Shown piece by piece: positions 1 through 12,183 of a stretch of 64,000 nucleotides of DNA. The DNA is taken from NCBI RefSeq assembly GCF_949987535.1, contig NC_080072.1, positions 53,884,356 through 53,948,355 of the forward strand, written 5' to 3'. The notes below the pieces were generated by a model that worked only from the letters and a program-made list of their open reading frames with translations, was not told the DNA's origin and searched no databases. The stretch's first letter is position 1. Every line of letters begins with the position of its first letter. The stretch comes from Balaenoptera acutorostrata. Its lineage: Eukaryota > Chordata > Mammalia > Artiodactyla > Balaenopteridae. A program made the translations under genes and the position numbers.

Positions 1-88
1 TAACTATTTTCATTATTTTTTATTTAATCCTTCCACTTAAAAAAAGTGTATATATTTATATCCCCTTCTTTCTTAGATAAAAGATAAC

Positions 89-469
89 TTTTTTTTTTTT
101 AAATAAATGTATTTATTTATTTATTTTTGGCTGCATTAGGTCTTTGTTGCTGTGTGCGGGCTTTCTCTAGTTGTGGCGAGTGGGGGCTACTCTTCATTGT
201 GGTGCATGTGCTTCTCATTGCGGTGGCTTCTCTTGTTGCAGAGCATGGGCTCTAGGTACGCGGGCTTCAGTAGTTGTGGATTGTGGACTCTAGAGCGCAG
301 GCTCAGTAGTTGTGGCGCACGGGCTTAGTTGCTCCACGGCATGTGGGATCTTCCTGGACCAGGGCTTGAACCCGTGTCCCCTGCATTGGCAGGTGGATTC
401 TTAAGCACTGTGCCACCAGGGGAGCCCCGGCAGGCGGATTCTTAACCACTGCGCCACCAGGGAAGTCCC
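89..469 (-). mobile_element. CHR-type SINE, long form, with duplicated head
   Basis: A T-rich tail and TTTGGCTGC start on the left, and the tRNA-like head (CCACCAGGGAAGTCCC) closes on the right. The head is present twice in tandem: about 379-426 ends CCACCAGGGGAGCCCC and about 427-469 ends CCACCAGGGAAGTCCC. Confidence 0.93.
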
Positions 470-1855
470 TGCATATTACTTTTTAAAATTTGATATATCC
501 TGATCACTCCTTAACAGTATATAAAGATTTCTTATTCTTTTTTTTTTCTGCAGCTGCATAGAACTCTATTGTGTGAATATAACACAGTTTATTCAACCAT
601 TTTCCCTATTGATGGATGTTGGGTTCTTTTTATCATTTTCTATTTCAAATAGTACTGAAATGAACAAATTAATGTATACGTCATTTTGCATTTCGGGGAG
701 TAGGGACTGATTTTAACATAATTGTCTTTAATGTTGTGTACTTTTACCATAATATGGTAATTCTCTTAAAATCTTGTGTTTTGTTGACCTTCAGGAATCT
801 GTGATTGGTAGTTTCAGTTATGAAAACTTCAGCTACTACTCTTCAAACCTTTATCCATTCTCTAATTTCCTGTTATAACTCTGATTTGACATATGTAAAA
901 CATATTTCTGTTTCCTGCATATCTCTTAACTTCTTCCATATTTTTCATCTTTTGTTGTTATGTTGCATTCTAGATGTATCCAGATATACCTGAACAAATG
1001 TATTAGTTTACCTTTCTCCTTAGCTGTTAAACTGATCATTTTCTTTTTAATTCTATTCTTTTCATTTTAGAAGTTGTATTTGTTTCAAGTTTCTATTATT
1101 TTTTAAACATATGAAACAGTTATTTTATATTCTACCTTATAATTTCAATATATGAAGCCTTTATACATCTGTTTCCTCACATGTTTTATGGTTTTTGACT
1201 GTGAGATGGTCATGTGCTTTGGAACTTTATCCATGGGAGTTCTTGGTCCTGGAATGAAGGTTGATTCCTTCAGAGAGGATTTGCCTTTGTTTCTGTTGGG
1301 CTCCTGAAGGCACTGCTGGTCTGGGTTTACTTTAAACTAAATTCTCAACTTGAAACTTATTCGAATATTTAAGTGTATGAATTTAGCTAAAATCAGTTTA
1401 AGAGTTGTCTGTGGCTACAGTTTCATCAGAGAAGGACTTTTTGGGTTTTTTTTCTCTCTTCTCCCGTTCATTCAATGCCAAGTTTCAGGACATGTTTTTT
1501 TTTTTTTCTTTTAGTCCTGGGATCAGAGTAGGGAGGAGAGCATTACTATTTTACCCCTTCACTGACGATACGATCCTTTGACATCTCAGCTTTATGGGAA
1601 AAATAACTTCTACTGGCCTCTCCACCAAGGATTCCCACCTTGTGCTTTGTGTCTTGTTCTGTGTGCCCCAGGAAACCCCCAAAACCTCAGGTTCAGCTGG
1701 TTGGCAAATGCCATCAAGATAAAAGCCAGCTTTAATGGACTGAATGCCTCTCTGAGTTCCCACCTACACTTAACTTTTGGCCTCAGTGTTCCATATTCCT
1801 TACTTTCTTGCCAGCCTCATCTATGCATTTAAAAAGAAGGAATGAATGTAAGACC
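470..1855. other. intron 1 stretch without recognised gene or young repeat
   Basis: AT-rich intronic DNA. 480-680 resembles an old minus-strand L1 3' region (AACTCTATTGTGTGAATAT, TTTCCCTATTGATGGATG). The 62-84 aa reading frames here have no recognisable similarity. Confidence 0.5.
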
Positions 1856-1856
1856 A

Positions 1857-1980
1857 TTTATTTATTTATTTTCTTTTGGCTGCACAGCTTGTGGGATCTT
1901 AGTTCCCTGACCAGGGATTGAACCTGGGCCACGACAGTGAAACTGCCAAGTCCTAACCACTGGACTGCCAGGAAATTCCC
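1857..1980 (-). mobile_element. CHR-2-like short SINE
   Basis: TTTTGGCTGCACAGCTTGTG leads to GTTCCCTGACCAGGGATTGAA and ends CTGCCAGGAAATTCCC, the head of the short tRNA(Glu)-type SINE in reverse. Confidence 0.9.
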
Positions 1981-1989
1981 TATGTATAT

Positions 1990-2080
1990 TTTAAAAATAT
2001 AATTAGTATAATTATATAAATATCTTATATATAATTATTTTTATATATTCATATATTTTTATACACAAATACATATAATT
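1990..2080. repeat. AT-rich low-complexity tract
   Basis: About 90 bp of nearly pure A/T with many ATATA and TTATAT words. Confidence 0.8.
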
Positions 2081-2289
2081 TTAGCCAACATTTCCCAAGT
2101 TGGATCTACCAAGGCACCTAGTTATCGTTGATGGAAACAGTCCCTGACAAAATTTCTATACCAGAGAAAGCTGTCAGTCAAGTGTAAAAATGGGTAACAG
2201 CATTTCCTGACATGCAGAGTTTCAAAATTAATCCGTCTTTCTCAGAAAGCTAATGGAGGATGTGTTCCATCAAATAAGAGAGTGCATCA

Positions 2290-2622
2290 GGCTTCCCTCG
2301 TGGCGCAGTGGTTAAGAATCCGCCTGCCAATGCAGGGGACACGGGTTTGAGCCCTGGTCTAGGAATATCCCACATGCCGCAGAGCAACTAAGCCTGTGCG
2401 CCACAACTACTGAGCCTGCGCACCACAACTGCTGAGGCTGTGTACCACAACTACTGAAGCTTGCACGCCTAGAGCCCGTGCTCCGCAACAAGAGAAGCCA
2501 CTGCAGTGAGAAGCCCATGCACCACAACAAAGAGTAGCCCCTGCTCGCCGCAACTAGAGAAAGCCTGCACGCAGCAACGAAGACCCAACGCAGCCGAAAA
2601 TAGAATTTAAAAAAAAAAAAAA
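2290..2622 (+). mobile_element. CHR-type SINE, long form
   Basis: Starts GGCTTCCCTCGTGGCGCAG and ends in an A tail. It is flanked by TGCATCAG (2283) and TGCATCAA (2623), a target-site duplication. Confidence 0.95.
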
Positions 2623-2848
2623 TGCATCAAGAAAAATGTGGGATATGGGAATCAGGGATTCAACACAGAAGAAAGGCAAGGGGAATTCCCAGGATGATGA
2701 TGAAATGACAGGAATTCATTCTTTCCAGGGAGTAAGCAGTCCCATTTGGAGCAGATAAATAAAAGGTGCCAGAAAAGGGAGTTTCCAAAGAAAAAAATGA
2801 ACCTGATCATTTAATGTGGTTGACTATATTAAGAGAAGTTTTATAGAT

Positions 2849-3001
2849 TTCTCAAATTATAAATTTATATAAATTTTATAGATTTATAAATTTCTCTTAA
2901 GTTAAATGTTTAATTATGAAATATAAGTTTAAAAAATATGTAGTTTAAAAAATATAAGTTTAAAAAATATGTAAAGTTTAAAAAATATGTACAGTTTAAA
3001 G
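2849..3001. repeat. AT-rich minisatellite-like repeat
   Basis: At 2925-3001 the unit AAGTTTAAAAAATATGTA recurs about four times with small changes. It is preceded by an AT palindrome around ATAAATTTATATAAATTTTAT. Confidence 0.8.
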
Positions 3002-3051
3002 AAGAATAAAATAAATTCCCATGTATTCACCACCTAGCTTATGACATAGAA

Positions 3052-3130
3052 CCTTTTTTTTAATTAAAAAAATTTTTTTTAACATGTTTATTGGAGCATA
3101 ATTGCTTTACAATGTTGTGTTAGTTTCTTT
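3052..3130 (-). mobile_element. truncated L1 3' end
   Basis: TTTAACATGTTTATTGGAGC and ATTGCTTTACAATGTTGTG are the cetartiodactyl L1 3' end in reverse, cut off after about 80 bp. Confidence 0.85.
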
Positions 3131-3209
3131 GTCAGCACTTTAGAAGCTCATTGCCTCTCCGCAAGAGCATTTCCACCTCCACAGCCTTGAATTGCATGTT
3201 TATCATTCC

Positions 3210-3970
3210 CTTGCTTTTCTTTATATTTTTACCACCTATTCATATATTCATAAAAATGTATTATTTCATTTTGCCTGTTTTTGAACTTTATTACTAATGG
3301 AATCATACTGCATTTACTCTTCTGTGCTTATATCTTTTTCCAAATATACTTCTGCGATTCATCCATGTTATTGCATATAATTCTAGCACATCCATTTTCA
3401 CATCAGTGCCATATTCAACTGTCTGAATATATTACAATTTGTATATTCCACTGATAGTGAACATTTAGCTTGCTTGTTATTCTTTGCTTTTATGGAAATG
3501 CTTCTGTGAACATCCTTTTATGTGTATCTTAGTACTTAAGTACAGGCGTTTCTCTGTAAACTGAAACTACTAGATTGAATGACACCTGTTCAGTTTTACC
3601 AGGTGATGCCTCACTGTTTTCCAAACAGTTTTCCCCATTTACACTCCCACCAGCAGTGGATGACAGTTCCATCTGATCCGTATCCTCCCCAGGATGTGGT
3701 AATGTTTGGCTTCTTATATTTTGTCAACATGCTGGGTGTGAAATTATACCTTACTGTGATTTAAAATTTTATGTCTTTTGGAGTGAGTCAGTTTTCCTGG
3801 TCTCTCCTCTATATACATGTTGTTAAAGTTTGATTTTCTCCTGTTTTAAAAAAAATTATGTCTCTTGACTATGAATGAAATTGGGAACCTTTTAATGTGT
3901 CTATAGGCTATTTGTGTTTCCTCTTTTGTGAAATGCCTATTAATGTCTTTTGTCTATTAAAAGGTTTTGG
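3210..3970 (-). mobile_element. old L1 3' region
   Basis: The reverse strand shows diverged L1 3'UTR and ORF2 end words (TTCATCCATGTTATTGCAT; ACACTCCCACCAGCAGTGGA). It is heavily mutated and no longer coding. Confidence 0.7.
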
Positions 3971-4283
3971 GAAGCAATTAGTGATAGTTTAATAGAAACC
4001 TCAGTAAACAAAATAAAAGACAGTTATTAATTCTGGACAAAAGTTTTACAAGAAAAGAAAATATCAGTATACTATGTGGCTTAGCTATGAACAGTATTTC
4101 TATAATAACTAACATTTATGAAGTACTTATATGCCTGCTTGTAATCACATTTCAGAGCTTACAGTTGAGGAAATTAAGGCAGAAATAACTTGTTAATAAT
4201 GGTCACAAAGCTTATAATTATTGGAAATAAAATTTAACCTGAGGTAATCTGTACATAGCCATACTGTAAAAATATATATAGTG

Positions 4284-4640
4284 TTTTTTTAATTAATTAA
4301 ATTTATTTATTTATTTTTGGCTGCGTTGGGTTTTTGTTGCTGCATGTGGGCTTTCTCTAGTTGTGGCGAGCGGGGGCTACTCTTCATTGTGGTGCACGGG
4401 CTTCTCCTTGCAGTGGCTTCTCTTGTTGCAGAGCACTGGCTCTAGGCACGCGGGCTTCAGTAGTTGTGGCATGTGGGCTTAGTAGTTGTGGTTTGTGGGC
4501 TCTGGAGCGCAGGCTCAGTAGTTGTGGCGCACGGGCTTAGTTGCTCCGCGGTATGTGGGATCTTCCCGGATCAGGGCTCGAATCCGTGTCCCCTGCATTG
4601 GCAGGCAGATTCTTAACCACTGCACCACCAGGAAAGTCTC
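4284..4640 (-). mobile_element. CHR-type SINE, first of a tandem pair
   Basis: TTTTTTTAATTAATTAA tail, TTTTGGCTGCGTTGGG, and end CCACCAGGAAAGTCTC. Next to it is a TATAGTTTG that resembles the left flank TATAGTG. Confidence 0.93.
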
Positions 4641-4644
4641 TATA

Positions 4645-4976
4645 GTTTGTTTGTTTGTTTGGCTGCATTGGGTCTTTGTTGCTGCGTGGGCTGTTTAGTT
4701 GCAGCGAGTGGGGGCTACTCTTCATTGTGGTGTGCGGGCTTCTCATTGCAGTGGCTTTTCTTGTTGCAGAGCATGGGCTCTAGGCATGCGGGCTTCAGTA
4801 GTTGTGGCACGAGGGCTCAATAGCTGTGGCTCATGGGTCTAGAGTGCAGGCTCAGTAGTTGTGGCATACGGGCTTAGTAGCTCCGTGGCATGTGGGATCT
4901 TCCCGGACCAGGGCTCAAACCCACGTCCCCTGCTTTGGCAGGTGGATTCTTAACCACTGCGCCACCAGTGGAGCCC
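4645..4976 (-). mobile_element. CHR-type SINE, second of a tandem pair
   Basis: GTTTGTTTGTTTGGCTGCATTGG to GCCACCAGTGGAGCCC. It has the same orientation as its neighbour, and both flanks show a TATAGTTT word. Confidence 0.93.
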
Positions 4977-4984
4977 AGTCCTTA

Positions 4985-5425
4985 TAGTTTTAATAAATAG
5001 TTTTAATTTTGGTGAAATCCAAATCTTTTCTTTTATCATTTCTGCTTTTGGTGTTGTATCTAAGAAATTGTTGCTTAACCCAAGATCACAATATTTACTC
5101 CTATGTTTTCTTCTTAGAGTTTTATAGTTTTAGCTCTTACATTTAGGTTTGTGATCCATTTTGATTTAATTATGTATATAGTAAGAGGAAAAGGGTCTAG
5201 ATTCTCATACTTCTGCATGAATACTTTTGCAGTTGTCCTAACTTCATTTGTTGGAAAGACTATTCTTTCCCCAGTGAATTGTCTTGGCCCCTTTGTTGAA
5301 CCACTATTGATGTAAAGGTTAGAGTTTATTTCTGGACTTTGAATTCTGTTCAGTTAATCTGTATGTCTACTCTCATGCTTGTACTACAGTCTTGATTAGT
5401 GTAGCTTTGTAGTGTCCTATTTCCT
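4985..5425 (-). mobile_element. old L1 ORF2 fragment
   Basis: Reverse-strand L1 words: ATCCATTTTGATTTAATT, CCTTTGTTGAACCACTATTG and ACAGTCTTGATTAGTGTAGC. Probably continues the old L1 at 3210-3970. Confidence 0.7.
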
Positions 5426-5484
5426 TTCATTGGAAGCCTTATCAGGATTCAGTAAGGAGGATTCTGTTTATTAGCCTCAAAGCG

Positions 5485-5512
5485 TAATAATAATAGTAAT
5501 AATAATAATAAT
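5485..5512. repeat. (TAA)n microsatellite
   Basis: About nine TAA units with one interruption. Confidence 0.9.
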
Positions 5513-5769
5513 ACACCAAGCTAAGTACTTTATGCACATTAGCTTATTTCGTACTGTCAACAGATAATCATCAGTGTGTCAGGCTTTGAGAGTACACTGG
5601 TGAACAAATGGAGAACATTCTTGCTCTCATGGATCTCAAACAGTAGCAAATTAGGTGGAGTGACTGAAAGATAATAACAAATACAGGAACAAACTAATTT
5701 TAGACAATGACTAGTTCTGTGACAAAAATAGAACAGGCTAATTTGAGGGTAACCAAGGGATAAGAAGAC

Positions 5770-5895
5770 TACTTTAATCCTCATAACAAAGCATGTAAAA
5801 CTGATGATATAACCCTATCTGACATGAAGAAACTCAGGCCTGGAGAAGTTAAGTGACTTGCCCAAGGTCACACAATTAATAAAGGCAGAAATGGG
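5770..5895 (-). repeat. MIR element
   Basis: AAGTGACTTGCCCAAGGTCA is the MIR core in reverse. Confidence 0.85.
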
Positions 5896-6056
5896 TTATG
5901 AAAACAAATCTTTAGTCTCTAGCAAATGGAAAATTAATTTAGATTTAGAAAGTTTTAAGGGTGGAGTAGCCCCTCATTCTTTTCTTCCTCTTTAAAAATT
6001 TTCCTCTTTCTGCTGGAAATAGATTGTTAAAGTCAACATATAGGCCAAGGGTTCTT

Positions 6057-6926
6057 TTTTTAAAAATTTTCTTGAAGTATAGTTGATTTACAGTGTTGTG
6101 TTAATTTCTGCTGTACAGCAGTCACTCAATTATAAATATATATATTTTTTCATATTCTTTTCCATTATGGTTTATCATGAGATATTGAATATAGTTCCCT
6201 CTGCTATACAGTAGGACCTTGTTGTTTATCCGTCCTATATATACTAGTTTGCATCTGCTAATCCCAAACTGAAAATCCTTTTCTCCCCCAGGCCCGCACC
6301 CTGGACAACCACAAGTCTGTTCTCTATGTTTGTGAGTCTGTTTCTGTTTCATAGATATGTTCATTTGTGTTGTATTTTAGATTCCACATATAAGTGATAT
6401 CATATGGTATTTGTCTTTCTCTTTCTGACTTACTTTGCTTAGTATGATAATCTCTAGGTCCATCCATGTTGCTGCAAATGACATTATTTCGTTCCTTTTT
6501 ATGGCTGAGTAATATTCCATTGTATATATGTACCACATCTTCTTTATCCATTCATCTGTCAAGGGACATTTAAGTTGTCTCCATGTCTTGACTATTGTAA
6601 ATAGTGCTGCTGTGAGCATAGGGGTGCTTGTATCTTTTCATATTATAGTTTTGTCCGGGTATATGCCCAGGAGTGGGATTGCTGGATCATATGGCACTTC
6701 TATTTTTACTTTTTTGAGTAATTTCCATACTGTTTTACATAATGACTGTCCCAATTTACATTCCCAGCAACAGTGTAAGAGGGTTCCCTTTCTCCACACC
6801 CTCTCCAACATTTATTATTTGTAGACTTTTTAATGATGGCTATTCTCACTGGTGTGAGGTGGTACCTCATTGTAGTTTTAATTTGCTTTTCTCTAATATT
6901 AGCGATGATGAGCATCTTTTCATATT
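6057..6926 (-). mobile_element. 5'-truncated L1 with 15-bp TSD
   Basis: L1 3' end and ORF2 tail in reverse (ATTCCATTGTATATATGTA; GCCCAGGAGTGGGATTGCTG). It is bounded by AGGCCAAGGGTTCTT at 6042-6056 and 6927-6941, an exact 15-bp duplication. Confidence 0.95.
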
Positions 6927-7282
6927 AGGCCAAGGGTTCTTAATTTGAGATTCATAGATGGGTTTCTTGAAGCTAGGGAATTGTATACGAAATATATGTG
7001 TATGCATTTTTTTCTAGAGTGAGGGTTCATCGGTCATCAGATTCCGAACAGGGTCTATGAGAATAGCAAAGGGTCCATAAACACACTTGATTCATGTGGT
7101 TTAGGTAGAAGCCATATTTCCTGTGTGTCTCTTATAGTACTATTTTGTTCCTTGCCTGCCGAACTCCTTCCTCTGTTAGCAGGAGATGGGAGGAAATGAT
7201 ACATTTATTTTGTTAGGTTTGAAATAAACTTTTTTCTGACATCAAAAATTTTGTATACATTTACCTCCCAAAGTAGATTTTT

Positions 7283-7502
7283 TTTTAATTTTTTTTCTTA
7301 TTTTTATTTATTTATTTGGTTGTGCTGTGTCTTAGTTGCGGCCAGCAGGCTCGTTAGTTGCGGCATGCGGGCTCCTTAGTTGTGGCATGTGAACTCTTAG
7401 TTGCAGCATGCATGTGGGGTCTAGTTCCCTGACCAGGGATCGAACCTGGGCCCCCTGCATTGGGAGCACTGAGTCTTAACCACTGTGTCACCAGCAAAGT
7501 CC
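7283..7502 (-). mobile_element. CHR-type SINE with 16-bp TSD
   Basis: The reverse SINE is flanked by CCCAAAGTAGATTTTT at 7267-7282 and 7503-7518, an exact duplication. Confidence 0.93.
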
Positions 7503-7829
7503 CCCAAAGTAGATTTTTATTTATAAATTGTTGGACTTAATAATTCATCTGTTAGTTCAGAACTTTAGAACTGACTTTGATTCTACTGTCAGTCATCTTC
7601 CAGATCTTGAACATTCCTGAGATTTGTTGATTGCCTTTTTGAAAGTTCTTTCTGTGTTTTCCTCCTTTTAAATTCCATTGTCAGTCTATACTCCCATCTT
7701 TTCCTACCCAGGTTATTGCAACATATTTTTTTCCAGAATCAAGTCCATCTTGTACCTCTCACCACATTGATCTTTCTGAAATACTTTAATCTGTGCATTT
7801 TATTGGCTGCTCATTTTCTACAATACCAT

Positions 7830-8405
7830 TCAAACCCTATCTGGCCTTTGGGACCCTAACACACAAATAACAGAAAAAGATCATATATTTTGTACTTTAT
7901 TATTCTTTCTCCACTACCTGCTTTTACTTGTATCAGCTCTTAGTTTTCAAAACTGCTATACTTATTCCCACCTTATTGCATTTATTTTTTTACTTTGTTT
8001 TTTAATAGTATCCCTATGACAGGCATCATACCGGCTCCTTATTTGTGCCCTTCTCTCTCCCTGAAATGTCTGCCTTACCCTTCCCTATTTCCCTGCTTCC
8101 ATCATCAGTCCAAATTCTATTTGTCCTTTAATGCATAGCTTAAATATTATTTTTTCTTTGAAGTCTCTATTTCCCAAGCTGAAAGTAATCTTTATTCCCT
8201 CTGAACATTCACAGCACTGCAGCTGTACCTCTTAGGCTATTTAAAGTATTTATCTGTACATTATGTTAGATATTTAGGTATTTGATATTAGCTTCTTGAG
8301 AGCAGAGGCATTGTCTCACTAGTTTTATGGTAATCCCAGCATCTCCTACCACCCCACCTCAGTCACAAGCTTGATACATATAATAGGTTCTTGGTGAATA
8401 AATCC
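7830..8405 (+). repeat. L2 3' region
   Basis: Diverged L2 words: TTGAGAGCAGAGGCATTGTC, ATCCCAGCATCT and a GGTGAATAAATCC end. Confidence 0.65.
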
Positions 8406-8531
8406 TTATTTTTAAAGTATAACTTAACCTTGTTATGCTTTTGAAAGTTCTTTTCTTATTTCAGAATTCTTTCATTATGACTCCATGGAGAAAAAAGTCA
8501 GTAATTAATTCATTTAAAACAATTATAAGTA

Positions 8532-8670
8532 GGGAATTCCCTGGTGGTCCAGTGGTTAGGACTCAACGCTTTCACTGCCGTGGCCTGGGTTCAACCCTTT
8601 GTTGGGAACTAAGATCCTGCAAGCCACGTGGTGCGGCTAAATAAATAAGTAAATAATAAAATAAAAAATT
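8532..8670 (+). mobile_element. CHR-2-like short SINE
   Basis: GGGAATTCCCTGGTGGTCCA opens it and an AT-rich tail of AAATAA units closes it. AATTATAA lies on both sides. Confidence 0.93.
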
Positions 8671-9249
8671 ATAACTAAAAAGAGCCTACACAGGCTGTAA
8701 TGACCATAAAGTAGCTAGGCATAAAAGAATAAGAAACTATTTTTTAAAAGAACCAAAACTTCATCTCTAAAATACAGAGTATTCTTTCTGACTAGAATAT
8801 AAAGATATTCTACTTCTTATCTAACCTTGTGCAAAATTTCCTGAAGTCATGGAGTGTATAAACAATTATGTGTTCAAATGCAGATGCTAGGAGTATGCCA
8901 GAAAAATCTCCGTGGGAGTAGGAGCAACATTTTGAGGTACAGATTATTGGCTTTGTAACTAAATGGGAATTACTCATATGTTGTATAAGTTGGGTAGTCC
9001 CTGAAAATTTTTTTTTAAAATGAAGATTGGAAGTGGAGGCTGTTTTCCTAGGAATGATTGCTGATGGTAGGAAGTAATTTTTCTTTAACTAGTGCCTGGC
9101 CAACTTGGAAAGTTTCTGTGGCCTTGGCAAAGTCAGTCATATTTAGACTCTGAAAAGGAGACCTCTGATAATATGCCCTACATAAAGCCTCATTACTTTT
9201 CAGAAGTATAAATGAGAGAGGGAGAGACAAAAAAAATCTGAGAATTAAT

Positions 9250-9490
9250 GTAGCATTGGAGTAAAGAACAGAGACTTTGAAGAGTGATGGAACTGGATTT
9301 GAGTCCTGTCACTGCCACTTAGTAGTTGTAGAACCTTTGGCAAGTTGCTTTGTATCTCTAAATCTGTTTTTTAATCTGAGAAATGGGGATAAAAACAACT
9401 CAAAGTTTTGTCAGAATTAAATAGAATCATGCCTGTAAATTGGCACAGTGACTCACTGTTGCGTACAGTAAATGTTAGGTACTATTACGA
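9250..9490 (+). repeat. MIR element
   Basis: TGGATTTGAGTCCTGTCACT, CTTTGGCAAGTTGCTT and GAGAAATGGGGATAA follow the MIR consensus order. Confidence 0.85.
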
Positions 9491-9653
9491 CGATATCCTA
9501 GCTCTAGACATCAAAATTTCATGCATGGATTCTTAGAATCTATTATAATAGGTTTGGCATGCTATGTTATGATTGTTATATGTACTCAGATTTTAGTATA
9601 TGCATAGATGAGTTTGTGAGTGACATAAGTAGAATTAAGAGTTCTGCTTTTAG

Positions 9654-10090
9654 AATGAAATTCTGCCATTTGTAGCAATGTGGATGAACCTAGAGAATAT
9701 TATGCTTAGTGAAATGTCAGACAAAGACAAATACTGTATGGTATCACTTATATATGGAATCTAAAAAATAATACAGATGAATGTATATGCAAAATAGAAA
9801 CAGACTCACAGATATAGAAAACAAACTAGTGGTTACCAAAGGGGAGCAGGAAGGGGGAGGGACAAATTAGGGGTATGGGATTAACAGATACAAACTACTG
9901 TGTATAAAATAAATAAGCAACAAGGATATATTGTATAGCACAGGAAATTATGGCCATTATTTTATAATAACTTATAATGAAGTATAATCTGCAAAAATGC
10001 TGAATCATTATGCTGTACACCTGAAACTAATATTGTAAATCAACTATACTTCAATAAAAATAAATAAATAACTGACTGAAAAAAAAAATA
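9654..10090 (+). mobile_element. short L1 3' end insertion
   Basis: About 430 bp of L1 3' end, from GCCATTTGTAGCAATGTGG to ATCAACTATACTTCAATAAA plus an A tail. It is flanked by CTGCTTTTAG at 9644 and 10093. Confidence 0.93.
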
Positions 10091-10448
10091 GGCCTGCTTT
10101 TAGTTTTGCAGTAGGAATTCAAGTACAACCAGCAAACCAAAAAATAGGTCTAGGCTAAAGTAGTTTACTTCCACAGAGGGAGTTTTTCTATCAGAAGATA
10201 GGTTTACCCATTTACTGAGCAACTACCAAATGCCAGATGTATTAGATTATTTTAAAGGATATCTCATTTTACTTAGTCATTATAATCCAAGGCAGAAAGA
10301 ATTTAGATAATTTGAATTTGCCCAAGTCCATACCGCAAGTGTTAGGAATTATAGGGAAATGGTATGAACTGTGAGGAATTTGAACTCCTCTCTCATTCCA
10401 AATCATATACTCTACCTTTGTATTTCTAGCACCTCTCTCTCAACTTGG

Positions 10449-10590
10449 GGAGCTTTAAAAATTATCAGTACCTAGGCCACATCCCAGACCATTTAAATCA
10501 ATTTCTAGAGGTGAGATCTAAACATCAGTATTTTTAAGAGCTCCCCAGGTGATTTTATTGTTACATGGATTGAGACCTACTGACCTGTTT
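10449..10590. repeat. MER5A-like DNA transposon remnant
   Basis: GGCCACATCCCAGACCATTT and AGAGCTCCCCAGGTGATTTT match the MER5 hAT-type consensus in order. Confidence 0.75.
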
Positions 10591-10725
10591 CAATGCCTAT
10601 TAGAAGGTAGATATTCAATAAATACTTGACTGTTGAGAGAATACATTCCTTACTGCCCAGCTGCCCCACTGTAATTCTTTCCAGTATTATAGTCAACCTA
10701 GAGTGCTTTTGTATTAACTTAAGTT

Positions 10726-11086
10726 GTTTTTTTAAAAAATTAATTTATTTTATTTATTTATTTTGTCTGTGTTGGGTCTGTGTTGCTGCATGCGGGCTTT
10801 CTCTAATTGTGGCAAGTGGGGGCTACTCTTCATTGCAGTGTGCGGGCTTCTCATTGCGGTGGCTTCTCTTGCTGCAGAGCACGGGCTCTAGGCGCGTGGG
10901 CTTCAGTAGTTGCAGCATGTGGGCTCAGTAGTTGTAGCTCACGGGCTCTAGAGCACAGGCTCAGTAGTTGTGGCGCACGAGCTTAGTTGCTCCGCGGCAT
11001 GTGGGATCTTCCCAGACCAGGGATCAAACCCGTGTTCCCTGCACTGGCAGGCAGATTCTCAACCATTGCGCCACCAGGGAAGCCCC
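10726..11086 (-). mobile_element. CHR-type SINE with 12-bp TSD
   Basis: The reverse SINE is bounded by TTAACTTAAGTT at 10714-10725 and 11087-11098. Confidence 0.95.
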
Positions 11087-11337
11087 TTAACTTAAGTTTT
11101 TAAAAGTAGCTTTGTATTATGCTTTGTACATAGTCTCAATTCGGTCCCATAGCATATACAAGAAGTTGTCAGGCAGGAGTTAATGTTTTGCTGCTGATGG
11201 AATTCTGAATTTCCTACATTACTGGAAAGAATCTGTGTGGAAATAGAGGAAGACTCAGGGTTTCTTTCTTGTGTTCCATCCAAGGTTGAAGACGTAGGTT
11301 GTAAACAGATATTTATCGATTATTTTTGTTTTGTTTC

Positions 11338-11397
11338 AAAATAATTTAATATAATAATTTAAAATAACAATAATTTAAATAATAATTTAAAATAATA
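11338..11397. repeat. AATAATTTAAA imperfect tandem repeat
   Basis: The unit ATAATTTAAAATAA repeats about four times with small changes. Confidence 0.8.
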
Positions 11398-11399
11398 CA

Positions 11400-12167
11400 T
11401 GGTTCAAAGATCAAAAGATAGAAAGGGATGTACAATGAAAATTGTCCCTCTCACCTCCCAGTCACAGTTCCCCTCCCAGGTTACCATCAGTGTTATATCA
11501 GTATTCGTCCAGAGATATTCTAAATATATATAAGCAATTACATTTATGCATATTTCTCATTTTTACTCAAATGGTACTATGTGCATCATGTTTGTTCCTT
11601 TGTTTACTTAACAGTGTATCTTATCCATAAATAAGGAATTTTATCAATATATAATCGCTTCCTTCTTTTTACAACGAAATATTATTTCTCTGTGTACCAA
11701 AATTTATTTTAATTAGTCACCTGTTGATATTTAGGTTATTTCCAATTTTTCTCTATTACAAGCAATGCTACATTGAATAGATAAGTCATTTCACTTCTGT
11801 GTGAGCTTCTCTTCAGATAAATGCCCAGAAATTCAAGGTATTGATATGGACAGTTTGCCTTCTATGAAGCTTATATATTGATTGGTTGGGAAATGACAAA
11901 GAAGCATGAAAAAATGTGAAGGATTAAAGGTATGAAGAAGCAATAATGACCAAAAATTATTGTAGCAGGAACAATATTAAAGTGGATTGAGAGGATAGGA
12001 ATGAGCCTATAGCCAACAACAAGGTGAGAGAACTAGCAGGTTTTGTTGTGTGTATATACACACAATATATTTGTGACTAAAACATACTAATGAATTTCCT
12101 AAAATCCTAAAATTTTATATATATTTGAGCTTTTTAAAACAGTTTAATGTAATACTTTGTGTATGAA
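11400..12167. other. intron 1 stretch, possible very old LINE remnant
   Basis: 11440-11790 has words like an old LINE 3' region (GTTATTTCCAATTTTTCTC; AAGCAATGCTACATTGAATA). The rest shows nothing recognisable. Confidence 0.4.
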
Positions 12168-12183
12168 AACTCTTCATATCTTT

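Noticed and set aside
8532..8605. tRNA-like heads with A/B-box-like words (also at 13127, 15700, 17957)
   Set aside because: These are the tRNA(Glu)-derived 5' parts of SINEs, with A-rich tails and TSDs. They are not tRNA genes.
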